NCBI GenBank assembly: GCA_000727475.1
Contig: KL647302.1
Coordinates: forward strand, 685,449 to 749,448
DNA: 64,000 bases
Direction of reading: 5' to 3'
Source of the DNA: Sarcocystis neurona
Lineage: Eukaryota > Apicomplexa > Conoidasida > Eucoccidiorida > Sarcocystidae
The position numbers and the translations under genes were made by a program. Shown here piece by piece: positions 10,840 through 23,200 of this stretch (positions are counted from its first letter, which is position 1; every line of letters begins with the position of its first letter). The notes below the pieces were generated by a model. It was not told the origin of the DNA. It saw only the letters and a program-made list of their open reading frames with translations, and ran no database searches.

Positions 10840-13530
10840 CTTCTTTTGACTGTAGTCGTAGGTTGTGGTAGAGGAATATAAGTAGGATAGCAGTTATTTC
10901 TATCGCTCGCAACAGTAGACGTCGTCGTCTTCGCAGGGTTTCCTCGCAGCCGTCTATGCACATTCGGGAAAAAGGAAACTTCTTCAGGAAGGGGGTCAGT
11001 TTGGTAGCGGCGTGTATAGACAAAGCAGAGTATTTGCACGTGGCCCTTTTGCAGCAGATATCGGCGGGTCGCCCCTGCGCCTCGCTGCCTGTGTGCTGCC
11101 CCCCCCTGTGTCGTCTGTTACGCACCGTTCAATACGACGCAAACACCCTTCAAAAACGTCTATACTCTTTCCTCTTGGAACGTATGTATGTGTGAATTCC
11201 GGCATCTTTCTCCCTGTTAGACATACACGCCGACGTACACAGAGACGTGCACTCGAGAGTGTTCTGCGTCACACATGTTTACGCGTTGCTGCGCCTCACT
11301 ACTCGCATCTGTGTAGGCGCGTGTGTTGGTAGAACAGCACTGCTATGTACAAAGAAGAACGCTCTGTGGCAAGCACGAGTGAACTTATTTCTACGTGTCC
11401 TCAATTCTATGTGTGCACGTGTGACCCGTACCCAGAGGAGTCGTCACACACACGCATGCATCGTAGATACATGTGTCCGTGTCCAAAGGTCGGCGCAAGA
11501 GGGTGGATGTTGAGTGCTAGGAGAAGCACAAGTGAAACTTGTTTTTTCTTAGGTCGTGCAAGGAGGTACAGCGCGGATCCCTTAGCTGGATGTGCACGAG
11601 AGCCCAGTTGGCGAATCTTGCGCGTGTGCGTGCAGTGAAAATGACTTGTCTTGCTGCGTTTCCTTCTGCGTCCCGGCGGGCGTCGTCTGTTACTTTCTTA
11701 GCGCGTCGCGCACAGTTGTGTAATACCGTGGGCACGCGCGGACGAAGGTCTTGTAGTCGGTAGCACTCTCCTGCTGGGAGATAATGGGTTAACAGGCTGC
11801 ATCTGTTCGCGGCCAACCCGGTTAGTTCTCAGAGGGCGCTACTCGAGTCCTTCGCGGGGACAGAGATGCCTGCAGCAACGGCCATCCATGTAGAGGCATA
11901 GGGACACGCGACGACTGAAGAAGGGGGTGCAGCCACAACAAGCAGCAACGTTGTTCACCGCTGGTACTGAAGGTTGCACACAGCAGAGCACAGAGGTATT
12001 CTACTGGCAGCGTGACGTAGTGGAATACACAGTGGTTTCTGCGCGGTGTTTGCACCAGAAGCTCGCCCACAAAGGGCATGACGCCACTTTCGGCCAGGCA
12101 AAGAGGTGTACGCAGCAGGAGCAGTAGCTGCTGCGGCAGCGGCAATCAGAGCAGCATTGTTGGTCGCAGACCCCGCCGGAGTGCACTTCCTTGTCAACGT
12201 GAGGGCAGAAGCGCATGCAGGAATGCCGGCGACTTTCCGCGTTTCTGTTGCTGAGGCACATTCACTGGCGCGCCTAGGTGCAAAGTGCGCCATTTATGCT
12301 TGTTAGGTTCAGCTGCCGCTGACTCTCTGAGGTACACATGTGTGCGACCTGTACGCGTCCCTGCTTCACGAATACTAGCTGCACCAGTGCTGGCTAACAA
12401 CTTGGACGTACATGCACATCAATTAGTTTTACATGTGTGTGGATGTGTATGTATACGTAGGTGTAACCTGTTTCCTGAACGCCTAGACCAGCACAGACAC
12501 GCAGATGTACACATAACATAAGGATGTATATATATATATGAATGACCGCGCGTGTCTTAGATTCCTACGTAGAGGACTGCTTCCGGTCATTTTGCAGGTG
12601 CGCATCCGGACGCTGAGCAACAATATGATTGGTCGGACGATCCTCGGCGTTAATCACTGGTTAGAAACTGGTGCAGACGCAGCTCGAGAGTACACTACAT
12701 ACACGCGTGCACGCATATGTGTAACCAGCATTTGCCCTCTCATGAGTCTAACACTGTGTAAGAAGGCTTGATATAGGTGTATATGTCCACATGTAGAAGC
12801 CGCCTTATCTCGGTTTTCGCCTGCTCTCCAAAATGCGTGCATATCTCCTTACGCCTACGTTGTACGTTTATCCACAGCAGCCTTACGGAAACAAATCCAT
12901 ATTTAGAATGCTCGTGGTGCAACATTCAAATTATACCTTCGATGGCAAATAAGTACACGTGTGCGTCTACGCGTGTATATATATATATATATGTATATAT
13001 ATAATGTGCATGTTTGTGTAACAAAGTGTTACATCTGTATCACAGTAGAGCAGCAATCGATACGGTTCACCATGTGCAACACATTTGTCTGCGTTGCCGT
13101 CGTAAGGAACGTCCCCCACGCTCTTCAACGCATACATACATATGTACGTGTAGCTCTTACTAGTCGTCCTCATGTTTCTGCCAGTACGTATATGGATCTA
13201 CAGGGTCACTATTTCTCTCTCTACATACTGCTGAACTACGCAGACACCTGGAGACCCTCGTACCAGCGTGTGTAGGTGTGTACAAGTACGTAGATGTATT
13301 GTATATATATATACCAGCGTGTAAAGGTGTATATGTATGCGAATATGTTTGTGTCTGTCTACGTCTGCTTACACCGGATTTATATGTGTTCGAATGTAAC
13401 AACACCACATTACAAAAAGAACGGAACTTTGCACGTCGTCCGATAGAGAAGTGCTTCTTCTGTTGCCTGTGCACGGCGCGAGCAGGTCTTCCGGTTTTGG
13501 CGCCACTTTAAAGAGTAACTGGTATTTAAA
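10840..13530. other. Region without a supported gene
   Basis: Mixed unique DNA with short open frames on both strands and TA microsatellites at 12530-12540 and 12977-13000. No splice-bounded exon could be recognised with confidence. Confidence 0.45.
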
Positions 13531-14201
13531 TGACCGAATGTAGTAGATGTGGGACAGAAGTGTGTAGTTGTCACATCTGTACCCGTACGTACACAACCTG
13601 CACAAGTACTTATACACACACCCGGTCACTATACATGCGTGTCGACGTGTATCTGCGGATGCAGATTCATATGAAGAAACGTCAATTTAAATTATCAAGC
13701 GTCCGGTCCTACACACGGCGAGTCTCAGGCAGCCAGCACGGAAAGCACAACTTCCTCAAAAGCGCCGCCACTCGCGTCACTTTTCCGTATTCTTACGTAG
13801 CACGTGCTGTTGGGAATGTGCATCTGTGTTCGGGCGCGCCTTCCCTAGTAAGTCCCTTCCCTAGTAAGTCTCCAGGCACTGACATACGTACGTGCATATG
13901 TGCGCGCGCACACACGGTACACACGCCTACATATACACGCAAGCATAGATGGCGAGACATTGGGGACGGCACATATGCACACTGGGCCCTACTGTTCCAT
14001 GGATTCGTAGGAAATGCCGTCGCGCGCTGGACGCCGGTTCACGGGGTAAGACCCAGGGCTCCGTACGAACGGTATCGCTCCTCCTGCGCTAGTCCTTTGA
14101 CGCGGAGACAAAATGACAACACCTCTCGTTACGGACTTGCTCTCTTGCTTCTACCCTTTCGTTTGCTTCTTCCTCCGCTTCGTTCTCTTCGTTTGTACCA
14201 A

Positions 14202-17200
14202 CTAGTGATGCACGAGCTGGACGTATATCACAAGGCCCTCCAGCTTGTCCATGTATTCGATGAAATGCTGGGGAAGGAAATTCTTCGCAATTCGGTCGGT
14301 GATTGTCTCAAGAATAGAGCTCCTAGTTTGGAGGGGATCGAAGAAGTCAGCGATGTCCACTGTGCCCGCCACAACAGCTGTTTGGGGAGGAGGCACACAG
14401 GAAACCTGCGTGCCTCCTCCCGCAGGTGTAAATACACCGGATATCAGGAAGACAGTGGCGCTACCGCGCTTCCCTCCCAAGCTGCCGAAGCGAGAGTCGC
14501 GCACAACTCGGGTGCATACCTTTGCCGCTACTTCGCCTTCCACCGGGTACGAGAGCAGCAGCGACAGTGCATGCATCAGAGACTGCGCAGGCGGCACTAC
14601 GTACTCACGTCTGCCAAACCGCGAGCGACCCATGTCCACTTGCAGAAGCGCTACAGACGACCTGCGGGCATCGTCACAGCAAGGCCACACGAGCAGGCAG
14701 GGACACGAAAGAGGGGGCAGAGAGATAAGGAAAGCAACGGGCAGCACGCCGTTAGTATCTTTCGGATACAGAAGAGTGTTGTTGTACACCTCACACGCGA
14801 CAAAAAAAGAGAGGGACCGTACAGAACACAAAAGAAAAGGAGAAAAGGGACACACAATCAAAAAGCATACTCGTGCGCAGCGTGCGCAGGAGGACAAAGT
14901 GCCTTTCGTGAAAAGAGGAAAAGAAGCAAGGAAACCCTGAAGAACGCATGCACGAGTGTTGGTAAACACTTGCGGGGATGGTCAGCTCTCTTCGGCTTAC
15001 GCGTGGGGAGTCGTATTAACCTGACGCAGCTTACTTCCGCAGCAGGGCGGCTTCAAGTTAACAGATGTAGCACGTCAACGGAAATCAACAAGAAGAAAGG
15101 TGCAACAAAGAGACTCGCCCGTACATCTGCGCGTGAAGCGCGTTGCCTTGGAGGCGGTAGAGATATGTGAATCTATCTTTCAATCTATAAGTGTATATCT
15201 ATATATATATATATATATATATAGAAGCGTACATGTATAATTTTCAACACCGAAGGTCTGTGGTACATATGGAGCTTTTACACATTTACCTACGTATGTC
15301 TGNNNNNNNNNNNNNNNNNNNNNNNNNNNNNNNNNNNNNNNNNNNNNNNNNNNNNNNNNNNNNNNNNNNNNNNNNNNNNNNNNNNNNNNNNNNNNNNNNN
15401 NNNNNNNNNNNNNNNNNNNNNNNNNNNNNNNNNNNNNNNNNNNNNNNNNNNNNNNNNNNNNNNNNNNNNNNNNNNNNNNNNNNNNNNNNNNNNNNNNNNN
15501 NNNNNNNNNNNNNNNNNNNNNNNNNNNNNNNNNNNNNNNNNNNNNNNNNNNNNNNNNNNNNNNNNNNNNNNNNNNNNNNNNNNNNNNNNNNNNNNNNNNN
15601 NNNNNNNNNNNNNNNNNNNNNNNNNNNNNNNNNNNNNNNNNNNNNNNNNNNNNNNNNNNNNNNNNNNNNNNNNNNNNNNNNNNNNNNNNNNNNNNNNNNN
15701 NNNNNNNNNNNNNNNNNNNNNNNNNNNNNNNNNNNNNNNNNNNNNNNNNNNNNNNNNNNNNNNNNNNNNNNNNNNNNNNNNNNNNNNNNNNNNNNNNNNN
15801 NNNNNNNNNNNNNNNNNNNNNNNNNNNNNNNNNNNNNNNNNNNNNNNNNNNNNNNNNNNNNNNNNNNNNNNNTATATATATATATATATATATATAGAAG
15901 CGTACATGTATAATTTTCAACACCGAAGGTCTGTGGTACATATGGAGCTTTTACACATTTACCTACGTATGTCTGCGTATATATCGCTGTGAAAGTATTC
16001 GTGTGTGCACGTGTGCCAAGTGTGTGACGCATGCGTGCATGCATGTGTACGCATGCATTCAGGTTTGTTGTTATGTCTGGATGCACACATCTTTAAACGT
16101 AAGTGTGTCTGTGAGTGCACGGGTACGTACGTCCTGTGCGCACAGGAATGTCGGGGCTTCGCGTAACTCCACGTATGGCTGTACGCGCTGCATGCATATA
16201 CGGAATGTGACGTACGCACACGTCCATATTTGTTTATGCGTGTGCGCCTGTGAGTGTAGAGAAGCTTCTTCGTGTGAACACCTGCGCGGCTGGATGACTG
16301 CACGCTCTCCTGCGTGACTTCATGGATTTATACACGCCTGCAGTTTGGTTATGGGGGTCTACGTTTAACGTGTGCTTGGGCACCTTGTGCAGACCTGCAC
16401 GTGCAGATGATCTATGTATACGTGTGCATGATTGTCGCAGCGCATGCGGCGACGTAGGACCACGCTTGTGTCAGCCTCCCTGCGCGCCTTGTTCCCCTGC
16501 AGGACTGTCCACGAACGAGGAACGCATGCGTGGACACGTGCTCGTGGATACATGGTAGAGGCGTAGTTCTACGTGGGTCTCTACGTAGCTGAACCCTTTA
16601 CTCTATTTTTCCCGCTGTGCCGACAGATTTGTGTACACGCCAACTGCACACATATGTGTATGCGTGTAGTCACACGTACGTGTGTGTGCGTATATTTTAT
16701 ATGTGCATGTGTGATCACTGTATGCACACATGTACATGTTACGTGCATTCATGTATCGAATTTTCTATCCCTGCATGTGGTGACGTGTCTCTCCCCCTCT
16801 CCTTCTCTCTCTCTCTCTGCATACGTATATGTATACTTGTGAACGTGCTGACCTGTTGAGAGTCCCACCTACAAGCAAACACGCAGCAACAGCTTCCGAA
16901 AAACAAGTACATCAATGCGAGTTTGGCTACGGTCCACGACGCTCCTCCGCCCTCTTCTTTGAAACGTGGTGAAGAAAAACGAAATCCCGAATATGCAGTC
17001 CCCTGGTGTCTCCCTCCTTCTCTACATATCTTTGCATCTAGAAGAAATGGGCAACTATACAACTGTCTTTTCAGACACGCACGCACGCGAACACATCCTC
17101 ACCTTCACAGATGTAAGTCTGCGTGTGCACGTGCCTAGCGACGCCGCCAAATCTTCAGTCTATTAGCCCAGCGGTCTAGCAGACTAGCCTGGTGTTGCAT

Positions 17201-20200
17201 TTGTCAGCTGAAACGCTGCAGGCAATTCACGTGGACGCACTCTGCATGCAGACCAACTCTACGTAGACAATGCGTGGAGAGGTCACGTATGAGCGTTCCA
17301 CGGAACTTCTAAACGCAAAGTGCTGCTCCCCTCTATAAGCCATGCAGCGTTTCACAGGCAGCGCACGTAAACAGTGCATGCAGCTGCGATGTTTGTGCAC
17401 CTCGCAGATAAATGCCTGACTTCACTCAAGTGCACTGGCTTGCGGGCAACTCCTGCGTACAAATACGAAGATTCCCGGGGCACACCGGGGCGAGGCCCGG
17501 CGCTTCCCGCGAGTTTCTGCAGCAGCGCCTTCTTCGAAAAGCAGCGCCAGAAAATGCGACACTACGTTCTCTGTTTCTCAGTTGTCTAAAAAGGGCGTCC
17601 TCACCTCTGCATAACCTCTGCTGTACGTGTACTCGCTTCGGCGTGCAGCACTCTCCCATTGACTAGATGCACGTCATCGATACGTGAGCGCTGGGCCACC
17701 TGTTTTTGAGCATAAATGCTGCATCTTCACGTTACCTGCCGCGTGCAAAAGAAAACATTCGTATATTTTCTGACGCGCCGTAAGAATTCCTAAACGCCCT
17801 ACCGGACCGTGGTGGTCAGTCGTAGGCTTCTGGTCCTGGACATACGGGTCGCACACCACCTGCTATCCTTAGTGTCGTGCTGACGGAGGTGTTATCGTTC
17901 TCACCTGAAGAAAGCAGAAAGAGGGAGAGCAGGGAGACTAAGCTTGGAGAATGCCGTTAACACTGCCGTTTTGTATTCCGGGATGATTCTCGCACGTCCA
18001 CCTTGAGGAGGGTCAATCTGCAGCAGCTGCCGCAGACCAGGCGTTAGCTTTGCCGAAATAATCGGCTGCCGGCAACTGCGCTCCATCGTCGTGAAGTAGC
18101 GCAGCTCCTGTTTCACCTGCGTCACCAGTTGCTGCACCTCAGGCGTTGCCGTGCGCAACAGGGAAAGATACCTCATTGCAGTTGCCCCCGCCATTTTCGA
18201 GTAGTTGATAGAGTGCGGCTTCAGCAGCGTATCGTTTTCCATCTGCGTCACTGCGCACAGAGAGGATCCGAGGAGGCCGCAGTGGCACGTCACACTGCAG
18301 AGAAAACTGGCACCAAAAGCAGCAGGACCAGCAGCGCTGCAGACCCAGAAGCTGCATCACGTGCAACACCAGCAGCAGCAACAGACGCACGACAAGCAAC
18401 AGCGGCAGCAGGCATCCCACCAGTGGCGCCAGTAAAGCATGAGCAGCAGCAGCAGATGCAACACCGTTAGTAGTAGCGTCGGCCGCAGCAGACTGACAAG
18501 CGAGAGTGTTGCACATGCAGCACGAGGGACCGCAGCAGCAGCAAAGCGGCTTCGGCACCGGTCGGGGACACCGCTGCACTAGCAGAAGCAGAGCCAGCAG
18601 CGGAATGAACAGAGACTGCAATTGGCGTAGCAGAGACTGGCACGGGAGGTTGGAGTTCCTGCAACAGCAGCGTAAGCCACAGCTGCACGACGGAAAACGA
18701 GACGAAGGGCACCCAGAACAGCACCAGCGGTAGACCCCACAGCAGCATCAGCAGCTGTCGTCTGTAACGGTCGGCAACAACAGCGGCATCTGCAGCAGCC
18801 GCAAGATCGGGACGCCAAGCCACTAGGAAAGCTGCAACCCAGCAGCAGCAGCCACCACAGCAACAGGACAAGTACAGCAAACGCTGGACGGAGGGACACC
18901 GCACAACTTGCAAAGGAGATGCTGCCTAAGAAGCAGTCGGACGCCCAGCTGCAGGTGGCGGCCCAAGCGAGAAGGGGGAAGAGACGGCGTTACTTCAAAA
19001 CGTAGCTCTAGTAGCAGCAGACCAGGCACAAATAGTGTGAAGGAGTCGCCAGAGCATCGTCTTGCAGCAGAGCGTGATCCTGAAGCAACAGCAAGCGTGC
19101 AGCAGCAACAGGAGCGGAGATACGTCACAGTCCCAGCTAGCAAAAAAGGCGAAGGAGCAGAGCAGCGATGCGGCCGCAGTTCACGCCAGCTGCTGCAGAG
19201 GCAGCGGATGCGGCTCAGTAAATGCACACGACGAGCAGCAAGGAGGAACACGGAGAATATACATTCGAAAGGTTGATAGATGAGCTGCTTCCTGTAGGGG
19301 TGGCTCCACTAGCAGGCGGTTGGGGGCACCAAGAGACGCTCTACTAGTCCTTGTGGTACTGGCAGCAGTAGCAGGACGTGGCTGTTGCAGTAGCGTTGGC
19401 TCTGGTGATATATATATTGAACAATGCGCACTACTGCCGTGCCACCCAAGAAAAACGCAGTGCAGACGGCCGAAGCGACGCGAAGCTTCAGCAGCGGCAG
19501 CAAGAAGTAAACGCAGCGCCTGGGAACTGAGGCCCTGCGACCCACCAACAGCAACAGCGTGATCGCTTTGCACGAGAGCAGCAGCAGCAGCAGCGCTCTT
19601 TTCCTGCATACGCGCAAGAACATTCAGCAGCAGCAGGGAGTGCTGTGTGCCTGTGTGTGAAGAGGAACTGGCATCCATCTAAACGGACACAGTCTCCAGT
19701 GCAGCAACAGCACCAGTACGCTTGCTTTTGCCGACGAAGCACGTACAGTACTACCACGTGCTCGCGCACACAAAGTTGCTAGCACCGGCCTTGCAAGCCG
19801 AGTCTCAGCAGTGGTCGTATCTCACTGGGTTTCAAAAATGCATAACGCATGCAGATTAGCAGCAGCGGTTGGCTGCGCAGCAGTCCAGAGCCGTGCAGAG
19901 CCGCAGCAGCAACAGTGCTGAAACTGCAGTTAGAGCAGCAGCAGCAGCAGAAGCGATGTAGGCACACCCCCTGCACGGCAGCAGTAGCAGAGCGCCCATT
20001 CTGCACGTTGAGCATAGCACAATGACAACGCTGCGTCCTTAAAGCAGCAGGTGGTGGAGGTTCTCACCTGGCCGTTCCCCCAAATATGCAATCAGCACTT
20101 TCACATTTCTTCCTTTCGCATTCAACAGCTGCAGTGACAGCTTGTTGTCAGACGAGTTCAGCAAAGACCGCTTTAGCGCATATCCATACTCCTCTACCCG

Positions 20201-23200
20201 TGCCAGAACGACTGAGTGGGCCTCCCCAGCTGGCACTGCAGCAGTAGCAGCAGCATCATCAGCAGCAGCGCCGCCCACAGCAATGTCTCAACTACCGGTC
20301 AAAGTAGCAGCGTCAACCGCAGCAGCCGGAGCATTCACAGCAGGTGCAGCTGGACGGCGTCAACCTCGCTGACACCCCTAGCGCCAGGTACCGCAGCCGC
20401 TGCTAGAAAATTGCAAGTAGTAGCAACGAAATCGGTACACGTAACAACAACCCAGTCCCACCAGCCCCAGCAGCAGCACGGCACCAGAGGCACCAGCACG
20501 GCAGCAGAAGCAGCAGCAACACGAGAACAGCAGCAACAGCAATACGGGAACAGCAGTAGCAGCAGTGCGGGAACACCAGCAGCAGTAGCAGCAGTACGGG
20601 AACAGCAGCAGCACTGTACCAACAGCAGCATCAAAGCGGAGGGCGCGCTGCATGCGTACAGGCAGCCTCTGCTGAGGGTGCTGGACGTGCCCAGTGCGCA
20701 CACACATAGGCGAACATTCCAGTTTTTGCCCGTGGCCTGCGTCGCCTTTGCGTATCATGTACAGTCCTTCGCATTCACGCGTTCGCTGCACGCGTGCATA
20801 AACTGCATATACGGTGGGTCCCGTCCTCCAATAGCCTGACACGCCCCCAGCACGTCGCCCTGGATGGGCAGTTTCTCCCAATAACTGTGCCAAAAACTGC
20901 AATCGTGACACTCGCAAGCAAGCGTGCATACGCATCTGTAGAAGAATACGTCGTAACTTATACGCCCAACATGCCACGTCTGCGTTCGTGAACTGTTCCC
21001 TGGGAAATTCGAGTGTTGTGGATGTGTCTGCGTATGCGTCGCCCTGCAGCCTTCTGCACGGGCACGGGACGTACACCAGACCTTGTGCTGAATTCCTGTG
21101 CTTTATCGACAAGTGACCCTAATGGCTGCTGATCCATAAAGGCACAGATTAAGAAAGCGAATAAACTGGGTGCCTGGTTCCCCTCACGGCTGTAGATGCA
21201 TGAGTGATGTACGTGGACAGGGGAGAATACGTATTTTGTGCGTGTGTGCATCCTCTAGTACATCGCGCCCATCAATGATCTGCATGCGTGTGCGTCGTGC
21301 ACGTGCAAGCGTTCGCCTGAAGCCTGGGTGTGTCTTAAAATCAATGTGCTTGTGCCTCGTACGTACAGTTCGAGCTTTCGCTGAATACCCGCCAATTAAC
21401 GGCAGCACTGACTACAGCAGCAAGACCATCGGCGCGAGAGGCCGCGGGGAACCAGCTGACCAAACGGGTAGGGGCAGGAGAACTAGAAGCAGCAGAAGAG
21501 CAGGGCGATGCGCCACAGTACAGCAGCTTGGAAGTAGCAGTGGAGCAGGAGCGGATCAAGCAGCAGACGAAACAGCGCCCAAAAAGCGGCAGTGACAGCG
21601 GCGGCAGCTGCAGCTGAAGCAGTGGACGCACACGCAGCACAGCCGCGTAACTCAACACGGAGTAGAAGATGCGCAACAGCAGAAGCAGCCTGATCAGCAG
21701 CACCCCAGCGGCACCGGATGCAGCAAATGACAGCAGCCGCACACCGGGGCCGGACAACAGCGGCAGCTCTACCCGAAGCAGCAGACGCCTACCGAGGTGC
21801 ACAACAACAGCAAACAAAAGTGCAACACCAGTAAGCAGCAGAAGCACCACACGGAGCATATTGACGGCGGCGAGGCTGGGGACGTCGATCAAGCTGAAAA
21901 GGCCACAGACAGAAGGCCGCACCTGGGAGGATGTTGGAACTGAACGGTTTTATTCTGCCAGCGCTGTCGAAGGCAACGACTTGGTTCTGAATAAACAGCT
22001 GCTCCACGTTGAGCAGCACGAAGGCCTGAGAGATACCGACGCGCCGCAGAGACTGCAGAGCCACGCGTATACTGCTGATTGACGGCAGCAGATGCAGCCG
22101 CGTGCGATCGATTCTAGTCCCTGAGCTCGTCGGTGGTGTGACTATAAACACTGCTTCCCTGCAGGAGCACACGCAGTTGCAGTACTTCGCCCATAATCGC
22201 ACATATACCTATGCATATATATATACATAGAGAGAGACATAGAGACAGAGAGAGAGAGACAGAGACGTGTGGACTGTCACGTGCCTCTCGGTCCACAGAC
22301 GTCTACACGTGTATATGTCCGTCCACCCACTTCTTTATGTACGCGGGCATACATATTTACATATATATATACGTATATCAGTCTATCTATGCAGGGACGA
22401 ATGCAGTCACGTCAACAGCGGGAGCACCTGTGCATTTTGACCTTGTGCTCAGTATTGATGCCAGCCGTTTGAGCCGACCTTCATGATGCACACGCACAGC
22501 CAGATACAGATACGTCTCCCTATCTCTCTCTCTCCCAATATACACATATACGTACCTACACATACACGTGTAAGCTTGCATGCAGGGGGTCCACCCTGAC
22601 GCCTTCTCGAGCCTCCTGTGTCAACAAATGTGCCCAGAAGAGGAGAGACGAAAAAAGCCACGGCTGCACGCGTCAAAGCCGCAGTCGCTGTCTAAGGCAC
22701 CGCCCAAATTTTTATCCATGGATGTACGTACACGGCAGCGACCCGCTGCACGTCCCAGTCTCGTGTAGGACCCATACGAGTATGTACACAAGCGTTTTCC
22801 CCTTCGTCAGTATTCTACCAGAGGGCTATCTATGCGGCGCAGGCAGCCACCGCGGCACAAGCGCCGGCGCAGTCACCTGCGCATCATGCGCCGGCAACGT
22901 GCTCCTCCTTTCCTTCTGTGTGGTCTGTTTTGAATACGCTCGCGTGCATGTCTCTCTTTTTCTTCTTCACTTCGAACCGTTCTTTGATGTACGACCTTCC
23001 TGCACTAATGCCGCACAACCCTATGTAATTCTCTCTCAGTCTTTCTCATCATCTTTTCTTTCTCCCTACGTCTGCCTTCCGCTGAGTGTACCAACTGCGA
23101 TTGTCTGGAACACTGTTGCGGTTCTTCTTTTTCGCGCCGTGCCCTCACCACTCCATGGCCACGGGACTCTCTCTGTCGTAACTCACGAGGTCCCCCAGGG

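Noticed and set aside
13530..15170. 546-codon plus-strand open frame
   Set aside because: It overlaps, in antisense, the better supported minus-strand terminal exon (14582-14202). Its composition shifts from microsatellite-derived to K/R-rich with no domain, so it is taken as a shadow frame.
17160..17210. tRNA-like stretch (AGCCCAGCGGTCTAGCAGAC)
   Set aside because: No T-loop consensus or pairing acceptor stem follows, so it is not called as a tRNA.
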